NCBI GenBank assembly: GCA_030642525.1
Contig: DAOWNO010000106.1
Location: 1 to 7,020, forward strand
DNA length: 7,020 nucleotides
DNA from: Candidatus Aegiribacteria sp.
Lineage (GTDB): Bacteria; Fermentibacterota; Fermentibacteria; Fermentibacterales; JCC-6
Direction of reading: 5' to 3'
The position numbers were made by a program, and so were the translations under genes. This document shows positions 1 through 6,035 of this stretch, piece after piece. Below the pieces are notes generated by a model. It worked only from the letters and a program-made list of their open reading frames with translations, was not told the DNA's origin and ran no database searches. Position 1 is the stretch's first letter. Every line of letters starts with the position of its first letter.

Positions 1-146
1 CGCATATATTGAAGCTATTGTTTTAAGCCTCTCCCCCCTCTGTTTTAATTATGTTTGATACACATCCATAACGTCAAGAGATCTGAAATAATTTGTTAAT
101 TGAAGACAGAAGATAAGAAAAGGCAGAAAGTTCCTCTTCTCTGTAA
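1..146. other. Noncoding stretch with no recognised gene
   Basis: I see no reading frame of useful length with a ribosome binding site on either strand. The stretch is AT-rich with a purine-rich part near 100-130. Together with the features at 147-172 and 188-355 it makes up the 440 bases between the window edge and the end of the biotin carrier gene. Part of an element cut by the window edge cannot be excluded. Confidence 0.5.
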
Positions 147-172
147 CCCCGCCCTCCTTCCGGGGAACGGGG
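147..172. terminator. GC-rich hairpin, probable (possibly bidirectional) terminator
   Basis: CCCCG at 147-151 pairs with CGGGG at 168-172, with further C-rich/G-rich pairing possible inside. On the plus strand it is followed by CTTTT, which is a short U tract. On the minus strand it lies about 15 bases beyond the stop codon of the FlgD-Ig remnant (188-190), where a terminator for the original gene would be expected. The stem with a short U tract supports factor-independent termination, but the inner pairing is imperfect. Confidence 0.5.
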
Positions 173-187
173 CTTTTAACAATTCCA

Positions 188-355
188 CTAATTCCTCATC
201 ACGACAAAACTGCCGGTGCTGACATCAGAACCAATACTGCAATGAAGAAGGTATACGCCATTGGGTACAGGTGTTCTGTCATCCGTATAACCGTCCCAGT
301 GAAGAACACTCCCGGATTCACAATGACCGCTCCAGATCATGAGAAGCATGCAGCT
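188..355 (-). pseudogene. Remnant of a FlgD-Ig-like C-terminal domain
   Basis: Read on the minus strand, this frame gives about 53 residues from a possible ATG at 347-349 to a TAG at 188-190. It contains HWDG, then VPNGVY, and ends GSFVVMRN. That is the end of FlgD-Ig-like (CHU_C / T9SS type A-like) domains, which typically read WDG, a short linker, then G-V-Y, then a strand before the stop. These domains sit at the C-terminus of large secreted or surface proteins. Here the frame is closed by a TGA at 356-358, and the expected upstream strands do not appear in any frame up to 440. There is no ribosome binding site for a separate small gene. I read it as the 3' stump of a lost larger gene, left behind by a deletion between about 356 and 440. 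A small intact gene is less likely. Confidence 0.6.
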
Positions 356-429
356 TCAATTATTTGATGATAAGCCTATATCAAAAAGATGGTTTTTGAG
401 AATGAAGACTTCATGCTGGAGAAATAATG

Positions 430-451
430 AAAAACCGGTTCTAAAACCTGG
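430..451 (-). terminator. Short intrinsic terminator overlapping the carrier-protein stop codon
   Basis: On the minus strand CC-a-GGTT pairs with AACCGG around a four-base loop, giving a 6-bp stem with one bulged A. It is followed directly by five T residues (430-434 on the plus strand read AAAAA). The stem overlaps the TAG stop of the biotin carrier gene at 441-443. It is short and weak, but it has the right order of stem then U tract to end the two-gene operon. Confidence 0.4.
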
Positions 452-755
452 ATATTTCCACGAGAAGCTGGTCTTTCTTCACAGTATCGCCCTTTGAGAC
501 GTGTATTTTGCTGACGATCCCGCTGATGCCGGGGCAGATCTCATTGTGCATTTTCATGGCTTCAAGAAGCAGCAATACATTCCCGGGCTTAACAGTATCT
601 CCCTCAGATGCAATAATATCAATAATCAGTCCAGGGATGAAAGCCCTGACTTCCGAAAGATCAGGCATTCCCTCAAATGCTTTCAATGCTCCTTCAGGAA
701 TTTCTGTTGAATATTCTGTACCGTCGATATTAAGCTTATTGAGTTTACTTTCCAT
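441..755 (-). CDS. Biotin carboxyl carrier protein subunit (MmdC/PccA-BCCP type)
   Basis: A 104-residue biotinyl-domain protein that carries carboxybiotin between the partners of a biotin-dependent carboxylase, decarboxylase or transcarboxylase. The hallmark EAMKM motif is at residues 65-69, so Lys68 is the predicted biotinylation site. The flanking PG at 41-42, the G52-D53 and K88-G89-D90 turns and the hydrophobic strands fit the flattened beta-barrel of this fold, with the modified lysine at the hairpin tip. EAMKM rather than a DKA-type motif argues for biotin, not lipoate. There is no long Pro/Ala linker, only about 35 leading residues. The ATG is preceded by AAGGAGAGGG, which overlaps the TAA stop of the upstream carboxytransferase gene 14 bases away, so the two are co-transcribed and probably translationally coupled. 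A biotin protein ligase must be encoded elsewhere. The domain call is firm; the parent enzyme is not settled by this gene alone. Confidence 0.93.
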   Translation of the reverse strand: MESKLNKLNIDGTEYSTEIPEGALKAFEGMPDLSEVRAFIPGLIIDIIASEGDTVKPGNVLLLLEAMKMHNEICPGISGIVSKIHVSKGDTVKKDQLLVEISRF

Positions 756-769
756 AATTTCCCTCTCCT

Positions 770-2305
770 TTACAGAGGGATATTGCCATGTTTATGGCCT
801 GTTTTGAAAGAATCCGCAACAGATAAAGCTTTAATAAATGTATCTCTGGTCATGCTTGATCTTATGATAGTATCAATGTAACCTCTCTTTGCGGCAACGT
901 AGGGATTTGAAAACATCTCTTCGTATTCATTCACTTTTTCCTGCCTGAAGGCTTCCGGATCGTCAGCATTAGCGATTTCCCTGCGGAAAATTATATTGGC
1001 GGCTCCTTCAGGACCCATGACGGCTATTTCTCCGGAAGGCCAGGAAGCAACAAATGTTGCTCCGAGATGCCTGCTGCACATGGCTATGTAAGCTCCGCCG
1101 TAAGCCTTTCTCATTATCAGGGTCATTTTTGGAACCGTAGCTTCACTGTATGCATAGAGCAGTTTTGCTCCATGCCTGATAACACCAGCATGTTCCTGGT
1201 TTATTCCGGGGAGATATCCTGGAGTATCAACCATTGTGAGGAGCGGAATGTTGAATGAATCACAGAACCTGATGAATCTAGCTGCTTTGTCGGAAGCATT
1301 AACATCGAGAACTCCCGCAAGAACTCTTGGCTGGTTGGCAATAATACCGATCGGTTTTCCGTTGAGTCTTGCGAATCCAACAATGATATTCCTGGCCCAC
1401 CGTTCGTGGACCTCAAGGAAGTCTGAAGCGTCAACTATTCCCCGGATGATATCCTTGACACAGTAAGCCTCTTTTCTGTCGTCAGGAATAACATCATCTC
1501 CAAGCGGATCAGCCGGTGGGACTGCTCTCTGAACGGGAGGTTTCTCATCCGAGTTCGATGGAAGGAATGACAGCAGTTTTTTCAGAGTACTAAAAGCTTC
1601 CGCTTCACTTTCGGCGTAGAAATGCGCATTGCCTGTAACAGAAGTCTGGATAGCAGCACCGCCAAGTTCCTCCTGAGTAACGTCCTCTCCAAGAACTGTT
1701 TTTATCACCTGAGGGCCCGTAATGAACATGTTCGATATTTTGTTTACCACAAAAACAAAATCGGTAAGAGCTGGTGAATACACCGCTCCTCCGGCACAGG
1801 GACCGAGTATTACGGAAATCTGAGGTATGATTCCACTCATACGAGTATTCCGATAGAAGATTTCACCGTATCCGCAAAGGGATTCCACTCCCTCCTGAAT
1901 CCTTGCGCCACCCGAATCATTGATTCCGATGAGTGGTATGTGAGCTTCACCGGCAGCATCCATCACTTTTGTGATTTTCTTTGCGTGAGCTCTGCCAAGG
2001 GATCCTCCGGCCACTGTGAAATCCTGAGCAAAGACAGCAACATATCTGTTACTTACTTTCCCGAATCCGGTAATAACACCATCCCCGGCAAGTTCTTTCC
2101 GGTCCATTCCAAAGTCTTTCACCGAATGCTCAACAAATAGATCAGTCTCGAGAAAGGAGTCAGGGTCGAGCAGGAAATCTTCAATTCGTTCCCTCGCCGT
2201 ATGCTTCCCTTTCTTCTTTTGCTTTTCGATGGCTACTTCACCGCCGCCTTTCAGCTTGCCTGAAAGACGAGCGAGAAAGTCATTGACTGATTTTATAATC
2301 GACAT
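770..2305 (-). CDS. mmdA: Carboxytransferase subunit, methylmalonyl-CoA decarboxylase alpha / propionyl-CoA carboxylase beta type
   Basis: A 511-residue cytoplasmic protein of the usual family length (about 510-530). It transfers the carboxyl group between biotin and an acyl-CoA, most likely propionyl-/methylmalonyl-CoA. The two crotonase-like halves are clear. The N-terminal half has GGSLGRAHAKK at 100-110, INDSGGARIQEG at 128-139 and the first oxyanion loop AGGA at 171-174. The C-terminal half has NQPRVLAG at 324-331, VDTPGYLPG at 359-367, the second oxyanion loop GGAY at 403-406, and MGPEGAANIIF at 430-440. GGAYIAM and the GAANIIF ending resemble, from memory, MmdA and the transcarboxylase 12S subunit more than classical actinobacterial PccB, which has Asp after GGAY. 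The ATG follows a TGAGGAGA site (2312-2319) at good spacing. The carrier protein gene lies directly downstream. No biotin carboxylase, membrane decarboxylase subunit or delta subunit is adjacent, so carboxylase, Na+-pumping decarboxylase and transcarboxylase all remain possible. Confidence 0.92.
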   Translation of the reverse strand: MSIIKSVNDFLARLSGKLKGGGEVAIEKQKKKGKHTARERIEDFLLDPDSFLETDLFVEHSVKDFGMDRKELAGDGVITGFGKVSNRYVAVFAQDFTVAGGSLGRAHAKKITKVMDAAGEAHIPLIGINDSGGARIQEGVESLCGYGEIFYRNTRMSGIIPQISVILGPCAGGAVYSPALTDFVFVVNKISNMFITGPQVIKTVLGEDVTQEELGGAAIQTSVTGNAHFYAESEAEAFSTLKKLLSFLPSNSDEKPPVQRAVPPADPLGDDVIPDDRKEAYCVKDIIRGIVDASDFLEVHERWARNIIVGFARLNGKPIGIIANQPRVLAGVLDVNASDKAARFIRFCDSFNIPLLTMVDTPGYLPGINQEHAGVIRHGAKLLYAYSEATVPKMTLIMRKAYGGAYIAMCSRHLGATFVASWPSGEIAVMGPEGAANIIFRREIANADDPEAFRQEKVNEYEEMFSNPYVAAKRGYIDTIIRSSMTRDTFIKALSVADSFKTGHKHGNIPL

Positions 2306-2362
2306 GGTCAGATCTCCTCATGCAGTTTTACCGGACAGAATTCAGTACATGCTTTCAGAAGT

Positions 2363-2392
2363 ATGATAATTCTCCCTGGCTGAATATTTCAA
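2363..2392 (-). promoter_or_regulatory. Candidate sigma70-type promoter for the carboxytransferase operon
   Basis: On the minus strand TTGAAA (2387-2392) and TATCAT (2363-2368) are separated by 18 bases. Each matches the vegetative consensus at 5 of 6 positions. Initiation would fall near 2355, giving a leader of about 50 bases ahead of the ATG at 2305. The host's own promoter consensus is unknown. Confidence 0.45.
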
Positions 2393-2439
2393 AAAGGACA
2401 TTTACTCTATACAAACATTAGTCCTGCTGCTGGTGTAAG

Positions 2440-2478
2440 ATAATTCAGGAATGCAGTTGTGCGGTAGTCTTGAATTAT
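2440..2478. repeat. Perfect 8-bp inverted repeat overlapping a -10 box, possible operator
   Basis: ATAATTCA at 2440-2447 is matched by TGAATTAT at 2471-2478, with a 23-base spacer. The right arm overlaps the TATAAT box at 2474-2479 on the minus strand. The arms end in a spacer rather than a U tract, so it does not look like a terminator for the lipoprotein gene upstream. A repressor site or a leader hairpin is plausible. Confidence 0.4.
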
Positions 2479-2503
2479 ACCAATGAAGTAGAATTTGGAG
2501 CAA
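2474..2503 (-). promoter_or_regulatory. Candidate extended -10 promoter upstream of the carboxytransferase gene
   Basis: The minus strand carries TGGTATAAT (2474-2482), a perfect TGn extended -10 element. A weak -35 (TTGCTC, 2498-2503) lies 18 bases upstream. It starts right after the lipoprotein stop codon (2508-2510). Initiation near 2467 would give a leader of about 160 bases before the carboxytransferase ATG. Confidence 0.4.
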
Positions 2504-2507
2504 TTGA

Positions 2508-3284
2508 TTACCAGGATAATGTACTCTCGCCCGGTGGTGTTTCAATGATAGACAGAGCCGGAATGTTCTCTGGAATGCTGTTTTCCCATTCCAGTCCGGC
2601 AAGAAGTCTGATTGTGGCGAACATTCCAGTTGCAGTTAATCCAAAAGGAGTGGTTCCATTGATTTGTTCTCCAGCAACTACTGCCCAGCCACGGTATTCA
2701 TCAGTTTCAGGCAGCGAATACAATATTACCGTGAAGTGTGAGAGCATTTCCGGGTCTGTCCAGTAATCAGCAATCTGCAATACAGTAGTTACTTTGGAAT
2801 ACACTAGATTGATGAAAATCAAATCAGGTTTATACAAATTTATTAGATCTGAGAGAATTCTCTGCTTTTCCAGGGGATTCTTCCATAATGAATCTTCGAA
2901 TTCTTCAGCCAATACTGACGGAATTGAGACCGTATTACCGGTTTTATCGGTCCATATCTGAATATGATCCCGGCTCAGATCATAACTGAGATACCTGTTG
3001 CTGATCACAGCAAGCAGCATGTCGTTTTCTACAGCCTCCTGAATAAGCTTCTGCTCTGTTAATCGGATTGCTTCCAGCTCTTCCGGCATCAGTATCGCTC
3101 CTGAAATATGCTCACTTCTTTCTGTAATAGTCCATGGAAGATCCGGTGAGGGTGCCAGTTCCCTGAAATTCACAACAAGAATCGGGGAATACTCCAGCTC
3201 CGCGGTCACATTAACATGCAGTTCATCATCGTTGCATCCGATAATGAAAAACACTGACAGGAGAAGAAACAGATATCTGGCCAA
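2508..3284 (-). CDS. Lipoprotein of unknown function with alkaline-phosphatase-superfamily-like C-terminus
   Basis: I do not recognise this gene firmly. From TTG at 3282-3284 it gives 258 residues. The N-terminus has an Arg, a hydrophobic stretch (LFLLLSVFFII) and then G-C, a type II signal peptide with the lipid-modified Cys at residue 17. It is therefore probably an envelope lipoprotein. The GTG at 3288-3290, two codons upstream, touches the Shine-Dalgarno GGAGG and is an unlikely start; the TTG sits 5 bases from it. In the C-terminal half, KPDLIFINL (about 152-160), GWAVVAGEQI (199-208), and an aliphatic ATIRLLAGLE segment with a later NIPAL resemble the terminal part of type I phosphodiesterase/sulfatase-like enzymes. 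I cannot find a complete set of metal-binding Asp/His residues or the catalytic Thr/Ser region, and the length is about half of that family's. It may be a degenerate, non-catalytic relative, or the similarity may be chance. Confidence 0.75.
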   Translation of the reverse strand: MARYLFLLLSVFFIIGCNDDELHVNVTAELEYSPILVVNFRELAPSPDLPWTITERSEHISGAILMPEELEAIRLTEQKLIQEAVENDMLLAVISNRYLSYDLSRDHIQIWTDKTGNTVSIPSVLAEEFEDSLWKNPLEKQRILSDLINLYKPDLIFINLVYSKVTTVLQIADYWTDPEMLSHFTVILYSLPETDEYRGWAVVAGEQINGTTPFGLTATGMFATIRLLAGLEWENSIPENIPALSIIETPPGESTLSW

Positions 3285-3289
3285 GTACA

Positions 3290-3294
3290 CCTCC
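3290..3294 (-). promoter_or_regulatory. Ribosome binding site deciding the lipoprotein start
   Basis: GGAGG on the minus strand overlaps the first base of the upstream GTG candidate but lies 5 bases before the TTG at 3282-3284. The spacing favours the TTG, which also gives a more ordinary signal peptide start (Met-Ala-Arg). Confidence 0.6.
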
Positions 3295-3307
3295 AGAATC
3301 AGGATTT

Positions 3308-3325
3308 GCCGGTAAATTCACCGGC
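3308..3325. other. Perfect 6-bp hairpin in the divergent intergenic region
   Basis: GCCGGT (3308-3313) and ACCGGC (3320-3325) enclose the loop AAATTC. On the minus strand it lies 13 bases ahead of the lipoprotein Shine-Dalgarno. The A/T tract (3330-3335) is on the wrong side for a minus-strand terminator, and on the plus strand it is followed by A residues. It is therefore more likely a leader hairpin or operator than a terminator. Confidence 0.4.
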
Positions 3326-3458
3326 TTCAAAAAAACTCAATTCCAATGATACTTGTTTTAATATAACTCCTGCGTTCAGCGATAAGCATGTTCTATTTGG
3401 TGGAATTCGCCATATTCGAGGTTGCAGAGCCATGAATTCCTCAACATAGTCGAGCTTT
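3326..3458. other. Divergent intergenic region, no confident promoter
   Basis: This stretch must contain promoters for both the lipoprotein (leftward) and the RNase (rightward). It is AT-rich around 3330-3370, with TATA-like sequences near 3358-3366, but I found no well-spaced -35/-10 pair on either strand. No gene is visible in it. Confidence 0.4.
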
Positions 3459-3463
3459 GGAGG
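3459..3463 (+). promoter_or_regulatory. Ribosome binding site deciding the RNase start
   Basis: GGAGG lies 9 bases upstream of the GTG at 3473. The frame stays open to a TTG at 3422, but that codon has no comparable site, and the extra 17 residues lie outside the conserved fold. Confidence 0.7.
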
Positions 3464-3472
3464 TTTGTAGAA

Positions 3473-4867
3473 GTGAAGATTACTTTCTTCGGAGCAGCAC
3501 GTGCTGTAACCGGTTCGAAGCATTTACTTGAGATCGGCGGTAAGAAAATACTGCTTGATTGCGGTTTTCACCAGGGACATCGTATTGAAAGTGAAAAACT
3601 TAACAGAAATTTTCCCTTTAATCCGTCTGAGCTGGATTGTATTATTCTCTCACACGCGCATATCGATCATGCCGGTAACCTTCCTGGTGTTGTAAAGAGA
3701 GGTTTCGGAGGCTTGATAATCAGCACTTTTGCCACGAGAGATCTCGCGGCAATCATGCTTCCAGACAGTGCTCATATACAGAAATACGATACTCAATATT
3801 TGAACAAGAAGAGAGCGAAAAAGGATCTGCCACCCATTGAACCTTTATACGACATAGAAGATGTGACACGAACTCTGGAGCATTTCATGTCCATTCCCTA
3901 CAACAGACCGTTTGAAATATTCAACGGGATAACTCTCCGTTTTCTCGAAGCGGGACACATTCTGGGTTCTGCGCAGATTGAACTTGCTATCCGGGAAAAC
4001 GGGCGTGAACAGGTTCTCCTGTTCTCGGGAGATCTTGGTCGCCCGGGCAGACCGATACTCAGAGATCCGGATATGAGTGCGAAAGCTGATATTCTGCTGA
4101 TGGAAAGTACTTACGGGGGAAGGAATCACGAAGATAATGAAGAAGCCCTGATTCGATTCCGGAATATTGTGAATAAGACCTACAAACTTGGCGGAAAATT
4201 GATCATTCCGTCTTTCAGCGTCGGCAGGACACAGGAAGTGCTTTACTATATTCACGAATTGGTTGCACGCCATGAAATGCCGGATATGCCGGTATTCGTT
4301 GATTCCCCTCTTTCTTTCGACGCAACAGAAATATACAAGATCCATCAGGAGTGTTTCGATTCCCATATGCGTGAGTATCTTAACAGCAGACAAAGTCCAT
4401 TTCAGTTCGAGGGTCTCCGTTTCATACAGAGCGTAGGGGAATCAAAAGCGCTCAATATGGATTCAAGACCGATGGTGATAATATCTGCATCCGGAATGTG
4501 TGAGAATGGAAGAATCCTGCATCATCTGAAAAACAATATTGGGAGTGAGAAAAATACTTTGCTGATCGTCGGATTCATGGCCCAGCACACTCTTGGACGA
4601 AGACTTCTTGATGGATGTAAAGAAGTTAAGATCTTCGGTGAAGAGTACACTGTGAAAGCTGATATTGAAGTGATTAACGGCTTTTCTGCTCACGCTGATT
4701 CCGACGCGCTGGTTGATTATGCCGAAAAAGTCGGCAAGGATGCGAAGAACATATTCCTTGTTCACGGTGAACTTGACCAGAGCGAGATTCTTGCCCGTAG
4801 GATATTCGAAAGAATCGACATTGAACCTGTTATTCCCTCGATGGGTGAAACTTATAAAATACAATAA
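3473..4867 (+). CDS. Beta-CASP metallo-beta-lactamase-fold RNase (CPSF73-like)
   Basis: A 464-residue cytoplasmic protein starting at GTG 3473, opening MKITFFGAARAVTGSKHLLE as most relatives do. These enzymes are zinc-dependent endo- and/or 5'-exoribonucleases, related to Thermus TTHA0252 and eukaryotic CPSF73. Motifs in order: HAHIDH zinc site at 61-66, a further zinc-ligand His at 162 (EAGH), Asp187 in FSGDLG, Glu211 in MESTYGG (beta-CASP motif A), His407 in FSAHAD (motif B) and His431 in LVHGE (motif C). PSFSVGRTQE and ISASGMCENGR, both typical of the clade, are also present. All catalytic positions are intact and the length is normal. No KH domain is visible, so it is the bacterial YSH1-like type rather than RNase J or the archaeal aCPSF form. 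The gene stands 77 bases upstream of the outer-membrane protein gene on the same strand and could be co-transcribed, though its job is unrelated. The specific RNA target is unknown. Confidence 0.92.
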   Translation: MKITFFGAARAVTGSKHLLEIGGKKILLDCGFHQGHRIESEKLNRNFPFNPSELDCIILSHAHIDHAGNLPGVVKRGFGGLIISTFATRDLAAIMLPDSAHIQKYDTQYLNKKRAKKDLPPIEPLYDIEDVTRTLEHFMSIPYNRPFEIFNGITLRFLEAGHILGSAQIELAIRENGREQVLLFSGDLGRPGRPILRDPDMSAKADILLMESTYGGRNHEDNEEALIRFRNIVNKTYKLGGKLIIPSFSVGRTQEVLYYIHELVARHEMPDMPVFVDSPLSFDATEIYKIHQECFDSHMREYLNSRQSPFQFEGLRFIQSVGESKALNMDSRPMVIISASGMCENGRILHHLKNNIGSEKNTLLIVGFMAQHTLGRRLLDGCKEVKIFGEEYTVKADIEVINGFSAHADSDALVDYAEKVGKDAKNIFLVHGELDQSEILARRIFERIDIEPVIPSMGETYKIQ

Positions 4868-4933
4868 CATGCAGATCGTCTGGAACAATATATGCTGTGT
4901 CAAGATATATCGGGTTAATTATGAATAGAAAAC

Positions 4934-4938
4934 AGGAG
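4934..4938 (+). promoter_or_regulatory. Ribosome binding site of the outer-membrane protein gene
   Basis: AGGAG with 5 bases to the ATG at 4944. The 76 bases between the RNase stop and this ATG hold no clear terminator. They contain only a poor promoter-like sequence near 4900-4922, so read-through from the RNase gene is possible. Confidence 0.6.
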
Positions 4939-4943
4939 ACATA

Positions 4944-6035
4944 ATGACCGTATTTACTTGCATTTTTCTCATTCTCTCTGGAAGCTTTCCGGAGTTTGTA
5001 CCCCCACCCACAGGAACAGGGGATGAGATACTGCCCCTGAATCCCAGATCCTTTGGAATGGGAGGAATCTGCGCGGGTGTTCCTGATTCAACCAGCTTTT
5101 CAATGCTCAATCCTGCTGCGTCAGCATGGGCTTTAAGCAGCGGTATCTGCTTTGGTGGAAGATACAGTGAAGGCGATGTGCCGGCATGGGACAACACCTT
5201 CGGGGTTCCACTCGTATCAGCCTTAGTTCCTCTTCCGGGAAGAATAGTGGTCACAGCGGCTATTGATGGGAAAAGCAGGTTTAATGCTTCGGAGGAAATG
5301 ATTTTCGATGAGTTTTCCGGAGATCTGTCCTGGTCAGGCGGGCTCGTGGAGTCTTATACCGGGCTGTCGGTCAGAGCGACTGACTGGCTTGCGTTCTCTT
5401 TTGGCGGACGTTGTACATTCGGAAGTATTGTTTCGGATGTAACACTGGTCCCTGATAATCCTGCACATTACCCGACGAAAGAGATCGTCTACCGGGATGA
5501 TGTAAGTTTCAGGCAGGCATGGGGCGGGGTATTCGGTCTTTTCGTAAATTCAGATCGTTTTGGACTGGGATTCTCTATTTCAACTGACAGAAAAGGCATA
5601 CTTGATATTGATCGTGATTACGAATATTACGATCCCGACAGTTCGAGTCAGATGTATACGATTCCAGGTGAATTAAGCGCCGGGATCTCCTGCAGACCAT
5701 TAGAGCGATTGCTGATCGGACTTGATATTTACTCCAGAAAATCACTTGACATATTTGGTTCAATCACTGATTCAGGCACAATTATCTCGGCTGGATCCGA
5801 GGTGTATGTGGGAAGCGGATTGATTGCTCGAACCGGTTACAGTCATATGAATGGATTGTGGAGAGATGGCGCGGACAGATTCACTGCTGGCGCCGGATTG
5901 GTATTCGGAGATGGCAAAGCAGGAATAGACGTATCCACAGGATTCCAGTTCTGGAGAAATATTCAGGATGAGTTTCAGAAGGAAACCGTAGTATTCATTT
6001 CATTATGGACTACTGAGAAATGGCTGGGAGAATAG
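4944..6035 (+). CDS. Probable outer-membrane beta-barrel protein (PorV/FadL-like)
   Basis: A 363-residue protein of unproven function. It opens with a short hydrophobic segment (TVFTCIFLILSGS) that can act as a signal peptide, although it lacks the usual N-terminal Lys/Arg. Next comes a segment around residues 34-60 with FGMGG, then an Asp-Ser-Thr stretch, then NPAAS. This is the N-terminal signature of PorV/UPF0164 and FadL-type outer-membrane proteins (G-M-G-G, then a D-x-x-A/S stretch, then N-P-A). The rest alternates polar and hydrophobic residues with many Gly and aromatic residues, as in transmembrane beta strands (for example LAFSFGGRCTFGS, GGVFGLFVNS, FGLGFSIST). The C-terminus does not end in the usual aromatic residue; about nine residues follow the last likely strand. 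Its 3' end overlaps kdsB by 16 bases, placing it in the Kdo operon. Export of a lipid or surface component is possible but not shown. Confidence 0.75.
   Translation: MTVFTCIFLILSGSFPEFVPPPTGTGDEILPLNPRSFGMGGICAGVPDSTSFSMLNPAASAWALSSGICFGGRYSEGDVPAWDNTFGVPLVSALVPLPGRIVVTAAIDGKSRFNASEEMIFDEFSGDLSWSGGLVESYTGLSVRATDWLAFSFGGRCTFGSIVSDVTLVPDNPAHYPTKEIVYRDDVSFRQAWGGVFGLFVNSDRFGLGFSISTDRKGILDIDRDYEYYDPDSSSQMYTIPGELSAGISCRPLERLLIGLDIYSRKSLDIFGSITDSGTIISAGSEVYVGSGLIARTGYSHMNGLWRDGADRFTAGAGLVFGDGKAGIDVSTGFQFWRNIQDEFQKETVVFISLWTTEKWLGE

Noticed and set aside
1..440. CRISPR array, tRNA or insertion-sequence end in the gene-poor left edge
   Set aside because: No regularly spaced repeats, no cloverleaf pattern with a CCA-type end, and no terminal inverted repeat with a transposase fragment were found by eye.
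508..807. Plus-strand open frames across the biotin carrier gene
   Set aside because: They lie opposite the clear EAMKM biotin motif and its ribosome site; low-complexity Ser/Ile-rich shadow.
2470..2766. Plus-strand open frame over the lipoprotein 3' end
   Set aside because: Antisense to the lipoprotein gene, with no family resemblance; the lipobox and ribosome site support the minus strand instead.
3422..3472. Upstream TTG extension of the RNase by 17 residues
   Set aside because: Relatives start at the MKITFFG segment, and the GGAGG at 3459-3463 fits the GTG at 3473; the extension contains that site.
3299..3523. Minus-strand open frame of 74 residues across the divergent intergenic region
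   Set aside because: No ribosome site or recognisable domain; it overlaps the RNase start and the hairpin, so it is not supported as a gene.
3845..4393. Long open frame (182 residues) on the minus strand inside the RNase gene
   Set aside because: It is antisense to a gene with fully conserved catalytic motifs, has no recognisable domain and no good ribosome site; it is a codon-bias shadow.
4463..4903. Minus-strand open frame of 146 residues over the end of the RNase gene
   Set aside because: Antisense shadow without recognisable domain or ribosome site.
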